From JAWXBR01 sp046595995 (GTDB lineage Bacteria > Bacteroidota > Ignavibacteria > Kapaibacteriales > Kapaibacteriaceae), in assembly GCA_046595995.1 (NCBI GenBank), contig JBKJNB010000148.1, forward strand, positions 15,263 to 79,262: a stretch of 64,000 nucleotides of DNA. Direction: 5' to 3'. Positions within the stretch are counted from its first letter, which is position 1. Each line of letters begins with the position of its first letter. The translations under genes were made by a program, and so were the position numbers. Positions 7,871 to 16,252 of the stretch are shown piece after piece. The notes under the pieces are model-generated. The model made no database searches, was not told the origin of the DNA, and saw nothing but the letters and a program-made list of their open reading frames with translations.

Positions 7871-8680
7871 TTACTTCCGAATGCCGATTGTTACGAGGTA
7901 GTCGCGCGGCATGGCAACGCCTAACTCAGTCTTGAAGCCATCATGGTAAGCGATGAAATCACGCTTCAAGCTTTCGCGACGCTCAGGCTCCAAGTTCGCC
8001 GCCAGCGATTTCGTCGGGCCATATCCGGCCACGAATAATTCCCAGACCGCTAGCCCGGTTGGTTCGCGCAAGAATGTTGTACCGGTTTCGAAGCGCAGAT
8101 CGAAGGCCGAACCGAGGAGTTGTTGGACGCGTTCCCTGCTCCCCCATTCAAATGGTGACGGTGGCGGTGGTGTCGGAGGCTCTGGCATGTAGGGTTTCAT
8201 AACCTTGAAGAGGCCTGCTATGGTTCCGTCGGCAGGCCACGTCGTCAGACCAAGCCGGCCACCTTTTTTGCAGACACGAGCCAACTCAGCCGCAGCAGCT
8301 TCAGGTTTACTTACAAACATGACGCCGCAGGTTGAAATAACTGCGTCGAAAGTCTGGTCCACAAAGGCGAGTTTCTCGGCATCTCCGGTTCGGAAGTCGA
8401 TGTTCAGTCGGACCTCAGCGGCGGCAGACTTCGCGGACTCGATGAGATCCGCGCCTAGGTCGATGCCGGTGACCGCTGCGCCGTGAGCAGCCACACGCCG
8501 CGCTGTCCAGCCGGTGCCGGTGGCCACGTCAAGAATACGCTCGCCGGGCATGGGCGCGAGGCGGATAACGCAGTGTTCGATTGAGTCGGCGATGGTTTGA
8601 CTGATTTTGTCGTACTGCTGCCCGCCTGCGTTCCAGGTCGCTGCTGCCTTGACATTGTGTGGCTGGATGACTTGTGTCAT
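7871..8680 (-). CDS. Class I SAM-dependent methyltransferase
   Basis: 269 residues from the ATG at 8680, preferred because GAGG lies about 8 bases upstream; in-frame upstream codons up to 8746 are less likely. Motif I is ILDVATGTGWTARR (SAM glycine loop) followed by the acidic VTGIDLGADLI, then GDAEKLAF and FDAVISTCGVMFV. The layout fits the UbiE/Methyltransf_11 small-molecule class; the substrate cannot be told. A proline run (EPPTPPPPSPFEWG) splits the C-terminal half. The gene appears richer in G+C than its neighbours and is bracketed by the lipoprotein gene and a degraded copy of its 3' end, which suggests later insertion. Confidence 0.85.
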   Translation of the reverse strand: MTQVIQPHNVKAAATWNAGGQQYDKISQTIADSIEHCVIRLAPMPGERILDVATGTGWTARRVAAHGAAVTGIDLGADLIESAKSAAAEVRLNIDFRTGDAEKLAFVDQTFDAVISTCGVMFVSKPEAAAAELARVCKKGGRLGLTTWPADGTIAGLFKVMKPYMPEPPTPPPPSPFEWGSRERVQQLLGSAFDLRFETGTTFLREPTGLAVWELFVAGYGPTKSLAANLEPERRESLKRDFIAYHDGFKTELGVAMPRDYLVTIGIRK

Positions 8681-8809
8681 ATCTACATCCTCAGAAAATT
8701 TGAATGTGGCTAGCTGTTGCATGTCGATCCGCCGCCTAGCGTACAAACCTAACTTTCAAAATCGTCTCTGGTTCTCATATCGAAGGTACCAGAAAACAAT
8801 ACTAGGAAT

Positions 8810-8874
8810 GTGCTCAAGGGGCTCGAAGGCATTTGCGGATCGCAGGCTGTGATTACAACGAAGAAGTGTATTGA
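8810..8874 (+). pseudogene. Degraded copy of the 3' end of the upstream lipoprotein gene
   Basis: About 60 bases closely match 7759-7824: both read KGLEGICGS(K/Q)AVITTKK. In this copy the final codons are changed by a one-base loss (AAGAAGTGTATTGA against AAGAAGATGCATTGA), so the original stop is out of frame and the frame runs on to 8917. There is no start codon or signal sequence in frame upstream (a stop lies at 8750-8752). This is a remnant, not a gene. Confidence 0.8.
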
Positions 8875-8977
8875 TGCGAACGACGGACGTGTTAATCTGG
8901 TCGTCTTGACTTTATGAACTCATGTGCGGAAACCATGAAACGTCACAAAGCACAGGTGTAAGATCACACTTGGATTC

Positions 8978-9799
8978 ATGGGCAAGTCTAAGAAATCGAC
9001 AATCCAAGTCCAGGGATCCGACATCGCCGTCCTGCACACCGAACATGGCGACTTCATATCCCTAACACACATGGTGCGAAATTTCGAGGGTGGAAGTGCT
9101 CTCATCGAGCAATGGCTCAAAAATAAGGACACTGTTCTCTTCCTAGGCATCTGGGAACAACTCCACAACCCTGATTTTAATTCCCTCGAATTCGAGGGAA
9201 TTAAAAACGAGGCAGGACGCAATAGTTTTTTTCTTTCCGCCAAAAGTTGGATTCGGCGGACGGAGGCGAGGGGTTTGATAGCTAGCGCGGGACGTTATGG
9301 GGGTACATTCGCCCACAGAGACATCGCCTTTGAGTTTGGTTCATGGCTAAGTCCCGAATTCAAGCTCTACCTCATCCAGGAATTTCAGCGCCTGAAGGAC
9401 GAAGAAAATCGCCGACTCTCGCACGACTGGAATCTGCATCGCACTCTTTCAAAACTCAATTACCGCATCCATACCGAGGCGGTAAAATCGCACCTCATCC
9501 CACCTGAGGTCACCTCCGCACAAGCTGCCCTTACTTATGCCACAGAGGCTGATCTTCTCAACGTTGCCCTATTCGGTCAGACTGCTAGGCAATGGCGTGA
9601 TGCAAATCCTTCACTGGAAGGCAATGTGCGCGATCACGCGTCAATCGAACAACTACTTGTGCTGGCGAATCTTGAAAGCCATAATGCAGAGTTCATTCAC
9701 ACGGAACTACCGCAACCCGAGCGTCTGAAACGGCTTAATGCCATTGCTATAAGGCAGATGCGCACGCTTACCGGACAACGCCGATTCAAAACAGGTTGA
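8978..9799 (+). CDS. KilA-N domain protein
   Basis: 273 residues. The N-terminal half is a KilA-N DNA-binding domain of the type widespread in phages and accessory islands: GDFISLTHMVR, WLKNKDTVLFLGIWEQLHNP, LEFEGIKNEAG, GRYGGTFAHRDIAFEFGSWL, then FKLYLIQEFQRLKDEE. The C-terminal half (DWNLHRTLSKLNYRIHTEAV, then TYATEADLLNVALFGQTARQ) matches the usual second part of this family. The restriction-modification gene starts 48 bases downstream on the same strand, so the two probably form an operon. Possible roles are control of that enzyme or an accessory defence function. The gene carries a 32-bp perfect palindrome. Confidence 0.88.
   Translation: MGKSKKSTIQVQGSDIAVLHTEHGDFISLTHMVRNFEGGSALIEQWLKNKDTVLFLGIWEQLHNPDFNSLEFEGIKNEAGRNSFFLSAKSWIRRTEARGLIASAGRYGGTFAHRDIAFEFGSWLSPEFKLYLIQEFQRLKDEENRRLSHDWNLHRTLSKLNYRIHTEAVKSHLIPPEVTSAQAALTYATEADLLNVALFGQTARQWRDANPSLEGNVRDHASIEQLLVLANLESHNAEFIHTELPQPERLKRLNAIAIRQMRTLTGQRRFKTG
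9175..9206. repeat. 32-bp perfect palindrome inside the KilA-N gene
   Basis: Each half is TTTTAATTCCCTCGAA read inward on its strand, meeting at an EcoRI-type GAATTC centre (9188-9193), with no mismatch and no spacer. It encodes the conserved FNSLEFEGIK segment of the KilA-N family. It can form a cruciform or bind a dimeric protein. Confidence 0.97.
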
Positions 9800-9830
9800 A
9801 AGAGGTTGGCGCATCATCTACCATCGATAT

Positions 9831-9848
9831 TGGCGGTAATTTCCGCCA
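9831..9848. promoter_or_regulatory. Inverted repeat at the start of the restriction-modification gene
   Basis: TGGCGG (9831-9836) and CCGCCA (9843-9848) are perfect 6-base arms around TAATTT; the last A is the first base of the start ATG. In mRNA this hairpin would hide the ribosome site; in DNA it could be an operator. Either would limit expression of a restriction enzyme. Confidence 0.45.
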
Positions 9849-12619
9849 TGTTATCACTATCGGAAATTCGCCGACGGGCTGTGGACTTTTCACAGCGTTG
9901 GAAAGACGAGCAGTCGGAACATGCCGAGGCGCAAACATTCTGGGGCGAGTTCTTTACAGTATTCGGACTCGACCGTAGACGTGTTGCGACGTTCGAGCAC
10001 GCTGTACAGAGGGCTGGCGAGCGCGCCGGACGTATTGACATGTTCTGGCCAGGCGTGTGTGTGGTTGAGCATAAGTCTGCGGGACGCGATCTCGGTCGCG
10101 CATACACACAAGCGCTTGACTACTTCCCTGGACTTACAGACGTGCAGTTACCGAGATACGTAATCGTATCGGATTTCCGGCGCATCAGACTGCACGACTT
10201 GATTGAGGACACGCAGACCGAATTCGCCTTGACGGATCTACCAGAGAATACGCACCACTTCGGCTTCATAAGCGGATACGTGCAACGGAAGTTTCGCGAC
10301 GAAGACCCCGCGAACGTCAGAGCAGCGGAGTTGATGGGACAGCTACACGACGCTCTCAAACACAATGGATACGATGGTCACCCACTGGAGGTATTTCTTG
10401 TCCGTATTCTGTTCTGCTTGTTTGCCGATGATACCGGCATCTTCGAGCGCGACATCTTCGTGTCGTTCCTGGAAACCAAAACACGCGAAGACGGCTTGGG
10501 CTTCGGCTCGCAGATAATAGAATTGTTTCAGATCCTGAATACCGATAAGCCAGATCGGCCAAGAATTCTTGACCAGGAACTCGCTGCATTCCCCTATGTC
10601 AACGGCTCCTTATTTGCGGAATCCATTCCCGTTCCAACATTCGACGCCCTCACACGCGAACGTCTTTTGAAATGTGCTTACTTCAATTGGCAGAATGTAT
10701 CTCCTGCTGTATTTGGCGCAATGTTTCAATCGGTGATGGACGACGTGGAACGTCGCAATCTTGGTGCCCATTACACGAGTGAGAAGAACATTCTGAAAGT
10801 CGTTTCAGGCCTGTTCATGGACGAGCTGCACGACAGCTTTGAAAAGGCGAAAGACAGCACGAGTAAACTTCGAGCACTACACGAGCGTATGGCGAACATG
10901 CGCTTCCTCGACCCTGCTTCCGGCTGTGGAAACTTCCTCGTTGTCACATACAAGGAACTCCGATTGCTCGAAATCGAAATCTTAAAGCGCATCGAAGAAC
11001 TTGGCAAAGGATCCGGAAAAGGGCAACTAGTAACCGATGTTAGCGAGTTGTCCAAGCTGTCTGTTCACTCCATGAACGGCATCGAGATCGAGGAATTCCC
11101 TGCGCGCATCGCAGAGGTTGCACTGTGGCTTGTAGATCATCAGATGAATGTTAGGATGTCGGAAGAATTCGGTACGTGGTGGGTAAGGCTGCCGCTCTCA
11201 CAAGGACCGACCATTCATAACACTGATGCTCTAGAACTAGACTGGAAGCCAATCATAGCAAGTGAACCGAATAAGGAATGGTTCATTCTGGGCAACCCTC
11301 CCTTCATCGGATCGAAGATGATGACGGATGGGCAACGAACACAGATCAAGAAGCTCTTCGGCAACGTTGCTGGTTCAGGTGTTCTTGATTTCGTTACGGG
11401 TTGGTACGCAAAGGCGGCGGCCCTTGTCCAGGGCACCAGCATCAGATGCGCATTCGTGTCGACGAACTCCATTTCTCAAGGCGAACAAGTTGGAATTCTA
11501 TGGAAATTCCTTGTACAGAAATACGACCTGAAAATTCACTTTGCGCACCGCACATTTCGCTGGAGCAACGAAGGCCGTGGTGTAGCGGCTGTTCATTGCG
11601 TCATCATCGGCTTCGCAGCCTTCGACGTCGAGAAGAAGATTCTGTTCGACTACGACACGATTACATCAGAGCCCGTAAGATGCGGTGTGAAGAATATTAA
11701 TGGACACCTTATTGACGAGGCGGAGATTTGGATCCTGAAGCGTACATCTCCATTATCGGCGGTCCCACTAATGACCAAGGGTAACCAGCCGACTGACGAT
11801 GGCAACCTAATTTTCACACCACTTGAACGGGACGCGTTTCTACTTTTAGAACCGAATGCAGCACCCTTCATGCGGCGATTCTTAGGCGCATTCGAATTTC
11901 TGAACCGCGTCGAACGTTATTGCCTATGGCTGGTAGACGCTAAGCCTGGCGAACTCCGGGCGCTCCCGCATGTATTGGCGCGCGGAGAACGTGTTCGAGT
12001 ATTTCGGCAACAAAGCACAAAGGGGGCAACACGAAATAAGGCCGCGATTCCATTTCTGTTTGATGAGATTCGCCAACCGACGGCCACTTACCTTGCCCTT
12101 CCCGAAGTCTCCTCCTCTGGTCGCGATTATATACCCATGATGTGGCTTGAGGCTTCAACAATTCCGTCGAACAAACTACAGATCGTCCCTGATGCCGATC
12201 TCTTCCTATTCGGTGTATTACAGTCGGTAATCCATATGGCTTGGACGCGTGTTGTTTCTGGTCGATTGAAGTCAGACTTTCAATATTCTGGAGGTATCGT
12301 CTATAATAATTTCCCGATGCCTCTGAACATTAAGGAAAGCGACAGAAGTCAAGTCGTTGCTAAAGCCCAAGTGATTCTTGACGTCAGACTGCGGTATAGC
12401 AGCGATTCACTAGCTGACCTTTACAATTCGCTATCAATGCCCGCTGACCTGCGTAAGGCCCACACGTCGCTTGACAAGGCTGTTGATGCATGTTATCGAA
12501 AAGAGCCATTCAAGACAGAGCGAGAGCGCGTCGAGTATTTGTTTGGGCTGTACAGGAAGTTGACGGAAGGCTTTGGTGCAGGCGTTCCGGCAAAGACAAC
12601 TCGCAAGAAAAAAGCGTAG
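9848..12619 (+). CDS. Type IIL/IIG restriction-modification enzyme, MmeI-like
   Basis: 923 residues from the ATG at 9848, close to MmeI length (about 919). One chain holds both activities. Nuclease: the N-terminal domain has Asp64-X9-Glu74-X-Lys76 (RIDMFWPGVCVVEHKSA), the same spacing as the MmeI catalytic site. Methyltransferase: motif I LDPASGCGNFL near residue 355 and the N6-adenine motif IV GNPPFIG near residue 482. The last 300 or so residues form the target recognition region and C-terminal helices. Such enzymes methylate one strand of an asymmetric site and cut some 20 bases away. The recognition sequence cannot be read. A longer start at 9806 (TTG) is possible but less likely. Downstream of the KilA-N gene. 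Confidence 0.92.
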   Translation: MLSLSEIRRRAVDFSQRWKDEQSEHAEAQTFWGEFFTVFGLDRRRVATFEHAVQRAGERAGRIDMFWPGVCVVEHKSAGRDLGRAYTQALDYFPGLTDVQLPRYVIVSDFRRIRLHDLIEDTQTEFALTDLPENTHHFGFISGYVQRKFRDEDPANVRAAELMGQLHDALKHNGYDGHPLEVFLVRILFCLFADDTGIFERDIFVSFLETKTREDGLGFGSQIIELFQILNTDKPDRPRILDQELAAFPYVNGSLFAESIPVPTFDALTRERLLKCAYFNWQNVSPAVFGAMFQSVMDDVERRNLGAHYTSEKNILKVVSGLFMDELHDSFEKAKDSTSKLRALHERMANMRFLDPASGCGNFLVVTYKELRLLEIEILKRIEELGKGSGKGQLVTDVSELSKLSVHSMNGIEIEEFPARIAEVALWLVDHQMNVRMSEEFGTWWVRLPLSQGPTIHNTDALELDWKPIIASEPNKEWFILGNPPFIGSKMMTDGQRTQIKKLFGNVAGSGVLDFVTGWYAKAAALVQGTSIRCAFVSTNSISQGEQVGILWKFLVQKYDLKIHFAHRTFRWSNEGRGVAAVHCVIIGFAAFDVEKKILFDYDTITSEPVRCGVKNINGHLIDEAEIWILKRTSPLSAVPLMTKGNQPTDDGNLIFTPLERDAFLLLEPNAAPFMRRFLGAFEFLNRVERYCLWLVDAKPGELRALPHVLARGERVRVFRQQSTKGATRNKAAIPFLFDEIRQPTATYLALPEVSSSGRDYIPMMWLEASTIPSNKLQIVPDADLFLFGVLQSVIHMAWTRVVSGRLKSDFQYSGGIVYNNFPMPLNIKESDRSQVVAKAQVILDVRLRYSSDSLADLYNSLSMPADLRKAHTSLDKAVDACYRKEPFKTERERVEYLFGLYRKLTEGFGAGVPAKTTRKKKA

Positions 12620-12634
12620 GAATTCAATGCACTC

Positions 12635-13246
12635 CTAAGGCATTCCCCTCGCCACCCATATGCGTATCAGCTCTAGGTCGCGATCATTGACGACGGTGCG
12701 TCCGGGTGGCATCGGTACATAGCCTGCTCTACGCTCGATGGTCTTCATGAAATTTCCGTAGAGCACTTCATTGCGCACTTGGTCATGTGTACGAAGGATC
12801 GGACCACTACCGCTGCGCTGCGTTGCGTGGCATCCGATGCAGTAGAGGTCCACGAGTGGCCTTATGTGTTTCGCATATCGAACGTCAGACGTGTCACGAG
12901 GAACCGACGTACACGGTTCCGTGTGTGCGCCTTCCTCAATCCATGTACGTATGGCAACAATCATGGTCGTGTCTAACCGTGGCCACGGCGGCGGAGGCAT
13001 GCGAAGGGTTGTATCGGTTGTCGTTAGCAACGTCATAAGGCGGCTGTTTGTTGGGTCACCTGGGACAAAGAGTCCAGGTAGACCAAGCACGTCGTCGTGA
13101 CATCCACTCTTTGCGCAGCCGGCATCGAGAACAGCCTCTACCTCAGTTGTGAAGCATACGGTGTCAACCGGAGGCGCGTTCGCTTCCTCGCACGCAACAA
13201 TGGCGGGCACAATGAGGAGCAGGATGATGCGGTATAAATAAGACAT
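12635..13246 (-). CDS. Cytochrome c-like lipoprotein
   Basis: 203 residues from the ATG at 13246, which gives a lipoprotein signal (MSYLYRIILLLIVPAIVACE, lipid-bearing Cys19). One canonical heme motif is present (YCIGCH) and an earlier CAKSGCH has four residues between the cysteines, a variant heme or metal site. The fold resembles the paired planctomycete-type cytochrome c modules (AGCAKSGCHDD ... RLMTLL ... MPPPPWPRLD; then IRPLVDLYCIGCHA ... MPPG ... DLELIRIWV). It is divergent from the Asp-box gene and converges on the restriction gene. Function beyond electron transfer is not clear. Confidence 0.75.
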   Translation of the reverse strand: MSYLYRIILLLIVPAIVACEEANAPPVDTVCFTTEVEAVLDAGCAKSGCHDDVLGLPGLFVPGDPTNSRLMTLLTTTDTTLRMPPPPWPRLDTTMIVAIRTWIEEGAHTEPCTSVPRDTSDVRYAKHIRPLVDLYCIGCHATQRSGSGPILRTHDQVRNEVLYGNFMKTIERRAGYVPMPPGRTVVNDRDLELIRIWVARGMP

Positions 13247-13305
13247 AGATGTCTCAAATATCGCACGTATCGTATCTTCGATCAACTCAATTCTGAGAGG
13301 AACAC

Positions 13306-14667
13306 ATGATCGTCCTCTGCGCACTACTCCTGGTGATTGCCACCATAGCCCATGCACAGACCCCGCCGCCGCCACATGTGTGGCGTCCGCTACTTCCTGT
13401 GCTTGCCTATACCATTCGCATCAATCCCGAAGACGCTAACAAACTTTACGTTGGGAACTGGTCAAACCAGCTCTATCGATCGTTTGATGCCGGACGCACG
13501 TGGACGATTGTCGAACTCGGAGATCTTAGTTCGGGTAATCACCTAACGACGGTGCATGTGTGCCGGCAAGACACAAGCGTAATTGTCGTGGGAGGTTATG
13601 TGATGGACGGTGTGATGCGTTCTACCGATGGTGGTGGTTCGTGGAAGCGTGTTCTAACCGACACATTGAACCGTCGCATCTGGTTTGTGAGTGAAGCTAT
13701 TGTCGATGATCCGCATGCGACAAACATTCTGTATGCTGCTCGTGGTACTGTTGCTAACGATGTTTATAGAAGTACGAACTGCGGAGAGACGTGGAAGGTG
13801 ATGGGCACCGTGCCTATGACAGTAACAACGAAGCTTCACACTATAGCTATACGTTCGGACAGTTCGAATATCCTCTTCGCCGGATGTCAGTCGGGTATTA
13901 TTGTTCGCTCTGACGACTCGGGTAAATCTTGGCGCGCTGTTCCTGTCAACAATCGATTCGACCTGTACACAGCAGACGCAGAAATTCCGAAGATTACGTT
14001 CTCTAAACGTACACCGAACCTCGGCTATGCTATCGTTACCATCAGCGACGCGGAACACATAGTGGGTAATGGCGGAACGTTGCGCACAACCGATGGTGGT
14101 GCAACCTGGAATCGTATTGCTCATGCCGACACAAGTCTGTGGGCCGTGGAATTCCAACCGGTTGGCGATCGAGAAGATGTATGGGTTGGCGGGTTCAGAA
14201 CCTTTACGCTACCAACGCTCATAAAAGGAGACAGCATCGTTCGTCGCAGCACCGACAATGGTGAGACGTGGCTGAACTACGATGACGTGCCATGGATCCC
14301 TGATGAATTCGGCACAACAACAGCAAATGTGTGGGTCATCAAATATGATACGCTCTCGGGTCGACTCTATCTCTGCACCGAGGCAGGCCTCTTCGTTCTC
14401 GAAGAACCAGTATCTGTTGCATCAAGGGGCGACGACATGGGGCTAGACGTAATCACAACCGACGCCGGCATCTTGGTCCGTCTGCGCGACGGACGAGAGA
14501 GCGACGTAGAGGTGTTTACCTACGCCGGCGAACGCATCGCAGCTTCGACACGTGCATGCGAACACCGCATCGACCTCACTGGGCATCACCGTGTGCTCCT
14601 CGTTCGCGTTTTACCCACTACCGGAGTACCATTGTACCGAATGTATTATTCGCCCTCTTTTCGGTAA
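13306..14667 (+). CDS. Exported Asp-box (BNR/VPS10-like) beta-propeller protein
   Basis: 453 residues with a signal peptide (MIVLCALLLVIATIAHAQ). At least six Asp-box repeats are visible: RSFDAGRTW, RSTDGGGSW, RSTNCGETW, RSDDSGKSW, RTTDGGATW and RSTDNGETW, which form blades of a sialidase/sortilin-like propeller. The last 80 residues (LDVITTDAGILVRLRDGRES and on to VLLVRVLPTTGVPLYRMYYS) resemble a worn T9SS sorting domain, so export to the surface is possible. No enzymatic residues can be assigned. A good ribosome site (GAGAGGA) precedes the ATG. Confidence 0.78.
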   Translation: MIVLCALLLVIATIAHAQTPPPPHVWRPLLPVLAYTIRINPEDANKLYVGNWSNQLYRSFDAGRTWTIVELGDLSSGNHLTTVHVCRQDTSVIVVGGYVMDGVMRSTDGGGSWKRVLTDTLNRRIWFVSEAIVDDPHATNILYAARGTVANDVYRSTNCGETWKVMGTVPMTVTTKLHTIAIRSDSSNILFAGCQSGIIVRSDDSGKSWRAVPVNNRFDLYTADAEIPKITFSKRTPNLGYAIVTISDAEHIVGNGGTLRTTDGGATWNRIAHADTSLWAVEFQPVGDREDVWVGGFRTFTLPTLIKGDSIVRRSTDNGETWLNYDDVPWIPDEFGTTTANVWVIKYDTLSGRLYLCTEAGLFVLEEPVSVASRGDDMGLDVITTDAGILVRLRDGRESDVEVFTYAGERIAASTRACEHRIDLTGHHRVLLVRVLPTTGVPLYRMYYSPSFR

Positions 14668-14714
14668 CTGGTGGAAGCAGAGAACACGTCACGGTGGATA
14701 GCATCGAACCGACG

Positions 14715-15797
14715 CTACGGTGTAGTCTTCCAGCACGACCAGCCCGAGTGCTGAAGCTTACTCGCATCACGTCCGAACTTCACCGGACGATACAATACTT
14801 CGACACCTGAGCCCATTAAGGGGCTATTGAACGGGGCTTGCTCTACGCAATCGCAATGCGCTAGCGTCAGCATCGGAGCCGCCGCAATCGATGCTAAAGC
14901 GGCTGTGTAGGCACTATCGATGCTACTTGTGTACAATTCCACTTTAGCCACGTCATACACTGCAACACTTACAACAGTCTGAACGCTTGCTGAGAGTTTG
15001 TCGAAGGCATTCCTAGCTACAGTACGTGCGAATGATGCAATGTCACGATTACCTAGCGTGTTCTCTAGATGTTCGAACGGCGCAACGTCGAGGTACGATA
15101 AATGAAGATTGGTTGGCGATGCGATTACGTAACGCGTATGTGGCGCAAGCGCTGCAATGCTATGCGGAGTTCCATTAAAACACGTTGAAAGAAAAGCCAG
15201 ATCGAAATGCTTGCTGTCGCTCGAGAATGCGCGCAGATCTTTACTAAACTTAGTGACTGTTAGCGTAGAGTCTGGATACGATGCATCATAGTGTAGGCCT
15301 TCGACCTCCGGGATTTCGTGACCGAAGTATAAGAACATCCGCATCGGACGCACCAGCGAACCGGGTGACTTCGACCGGAACTGATTGTATAACGCTCCGT
15401 GCGCTGCGAAGCGCGCAGCCCCTTCACCCTCGTCGCGCCAATAGGAGTGCGTAGCTGCTAGCTCACCATTGCGGTAAAAGTAGAAGTCGCCGTCGCGCCG
15501 CTTAAAGAAAAAGAGCGTTCTGGAGAGCGGCTTGTCGTGAAAGATGAAGACTTCGGCCTCGGGGTTTGCTCGCGCAACTGTTTGCGCCTTAGCCAGAGCT
15601 TCTTCGTCGGCATAATGGGCAATGCCAACCGTGTCGTGGTAGACATAGTTGGCATCACCGTGAATAATGAAGACGAGAGAGTACCGCGTTGGCGCCGTCT
15701 TCGCCAACGCTGACTCGTATACGCGCGGGGCAGATGCGCATGCCGACAGCCATACTGCAAGCATCGTGCATGCGATTGCCGAACCAGCACTCGACAA
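14715..15797 (-). CDS. Clan CD cysteine peptidase-like lipoprotein (clostripain/C11 type)
   Basis: About 360 residues. A lipoprotein signal (ACTMLAVWLSACAS) leads a domain with the caspase-hemoglobinase layout of peptidase family C11: after strand MFLYFGHEIPE (candidate catalytic His) comes FDLAFLSTCFNGTPHSIAAL (candidate catalytic Cys), then ALAPHTRYVIASPTNLHLSY, as in C11 enzymes. The start is unclear: the first usual codon in frame is TTG at 15797, but IIRRTKSIL just upstream would give a more normal basic N-terminus from a rarer start. It lies 23 bases after, and is probably co-transcribed with, the small membrane protein at 15821-16252. Substrate unknown. Confidence 0.65.
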   Translation of the reverse strand: MSSAGSAIACTMLAVWLSACASAPRVYESALAKTAPTRYSLVFIIHGDANYVYHDTVGIAHYADEEALAKAQTVARANPEAEVFIFHDKPLSRTLFFFKRRDGDFYFYRNGELAATHSYWRDEGEGAARFAAHGALYNQFRSKSPGSLVRPMRMFLYFGHEIPEVEGLHYDASYPDSTLTVTKFSKDLRAFSSDSKHFDLAFLSTCFNGTPHSIAALAPHTRYVIASPTNLHLSYLDVAPFEHLENTLGNRDIASFARTVARNAFDKLSASVQTVVSVAVYDVAKVELYTSSIDSAYTAALASIAAAPMLTLAHCDCVEQAPFNSPLMGSGVEVLYRPVKFGRDASKLQHSGWSCWKTTP

Positions 15798-15820
15798 AAT
15801 TGACTTTGTTCTGCGAATTA

Positions 15821-16252
15821 TTAGAACAGTAGGATGATGATAATGATGATGAGCAGCAATGTAACCAAGCTGATCGTCACTATTGTGTCTGCCTGCTCCA
15901 TGTCTTGCACGAGATAATTAGCATAGTCGTTCAAACGCTCGTCCGCGATGCGTGTCTGACCGTTCGCGCCAACCAATGCGTCTTGCTTTTCCTTTAGCGT
16001 TGCTTTGAAGCGCTGAAGGCCAGCACGATCGGTAGCAGACACCGAACTCATCGTCTCAACAACATCAAGCGCCTTCGTCATCTTGCTCAGAGACGCGTTT
16101 AGAATCTCGCGCTTCTGCGATGGATCGGTTGTTGCCTTTGCTTCTACAGCCGCGCTGTTGAAGTACTGCTGCAGCCCCTCTTTGCCCTGAGCTTGCGTCA
16201 TCGCAACCGAGCAGACCAAGAGCATGATGCTTACAAGTGTAGTACGTGTCAT
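15821..16252 (-). CDS. Small exported helical protein with C-terminal membrane anchor
   Basis: 143 residues from the ATG at 16252 (AGGGAGA upstream). Signal peptide about 1-22 (cleavage near MTQAQ), a helical middle, and a very hydrophobic C-terminus (TIVTISLVTLLLIIIIIILL) that ends four letters later and would anchor the tail in the inner membrane. I do not recognise the family. The C11-like peptidase gene follows immediately, so the two may act together as a peptidase and a periplasmic partner. Confidence 0.6.
   Translation of the reverse strand: MTRTTLVSIMLLVCSVAMTQAQGKEGLQQYFNSAAVEAKATTDPSQKREILNASLSKMTKALDVVETMSSVSATDRAGLQRFKATLKEKQDALVGANGQTRIADERLNDYANYLVQDMEQADTIVTISLVTLLLIIIIIILLF

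Noticed and set aside
8607..8852. Open frame between the methyltransferase and KilA-N genes
   Set aside because: It runs over the methyltransferase start and into the pseudogene in the wrong frame; the only real similarity here is the lipoprotein remnant.
5786..12619. BREX, DISARM or Pgl system at the WYL/KilA-N/methyltransferase locus
   Set aside because: No brxA, brxC, pglZ, helicase or phospholipase D gene is present; the large enzyme has its own N-terminal D-X9-E-X-K nuclease motif, which fits a stand-alone type IIL enzyme.
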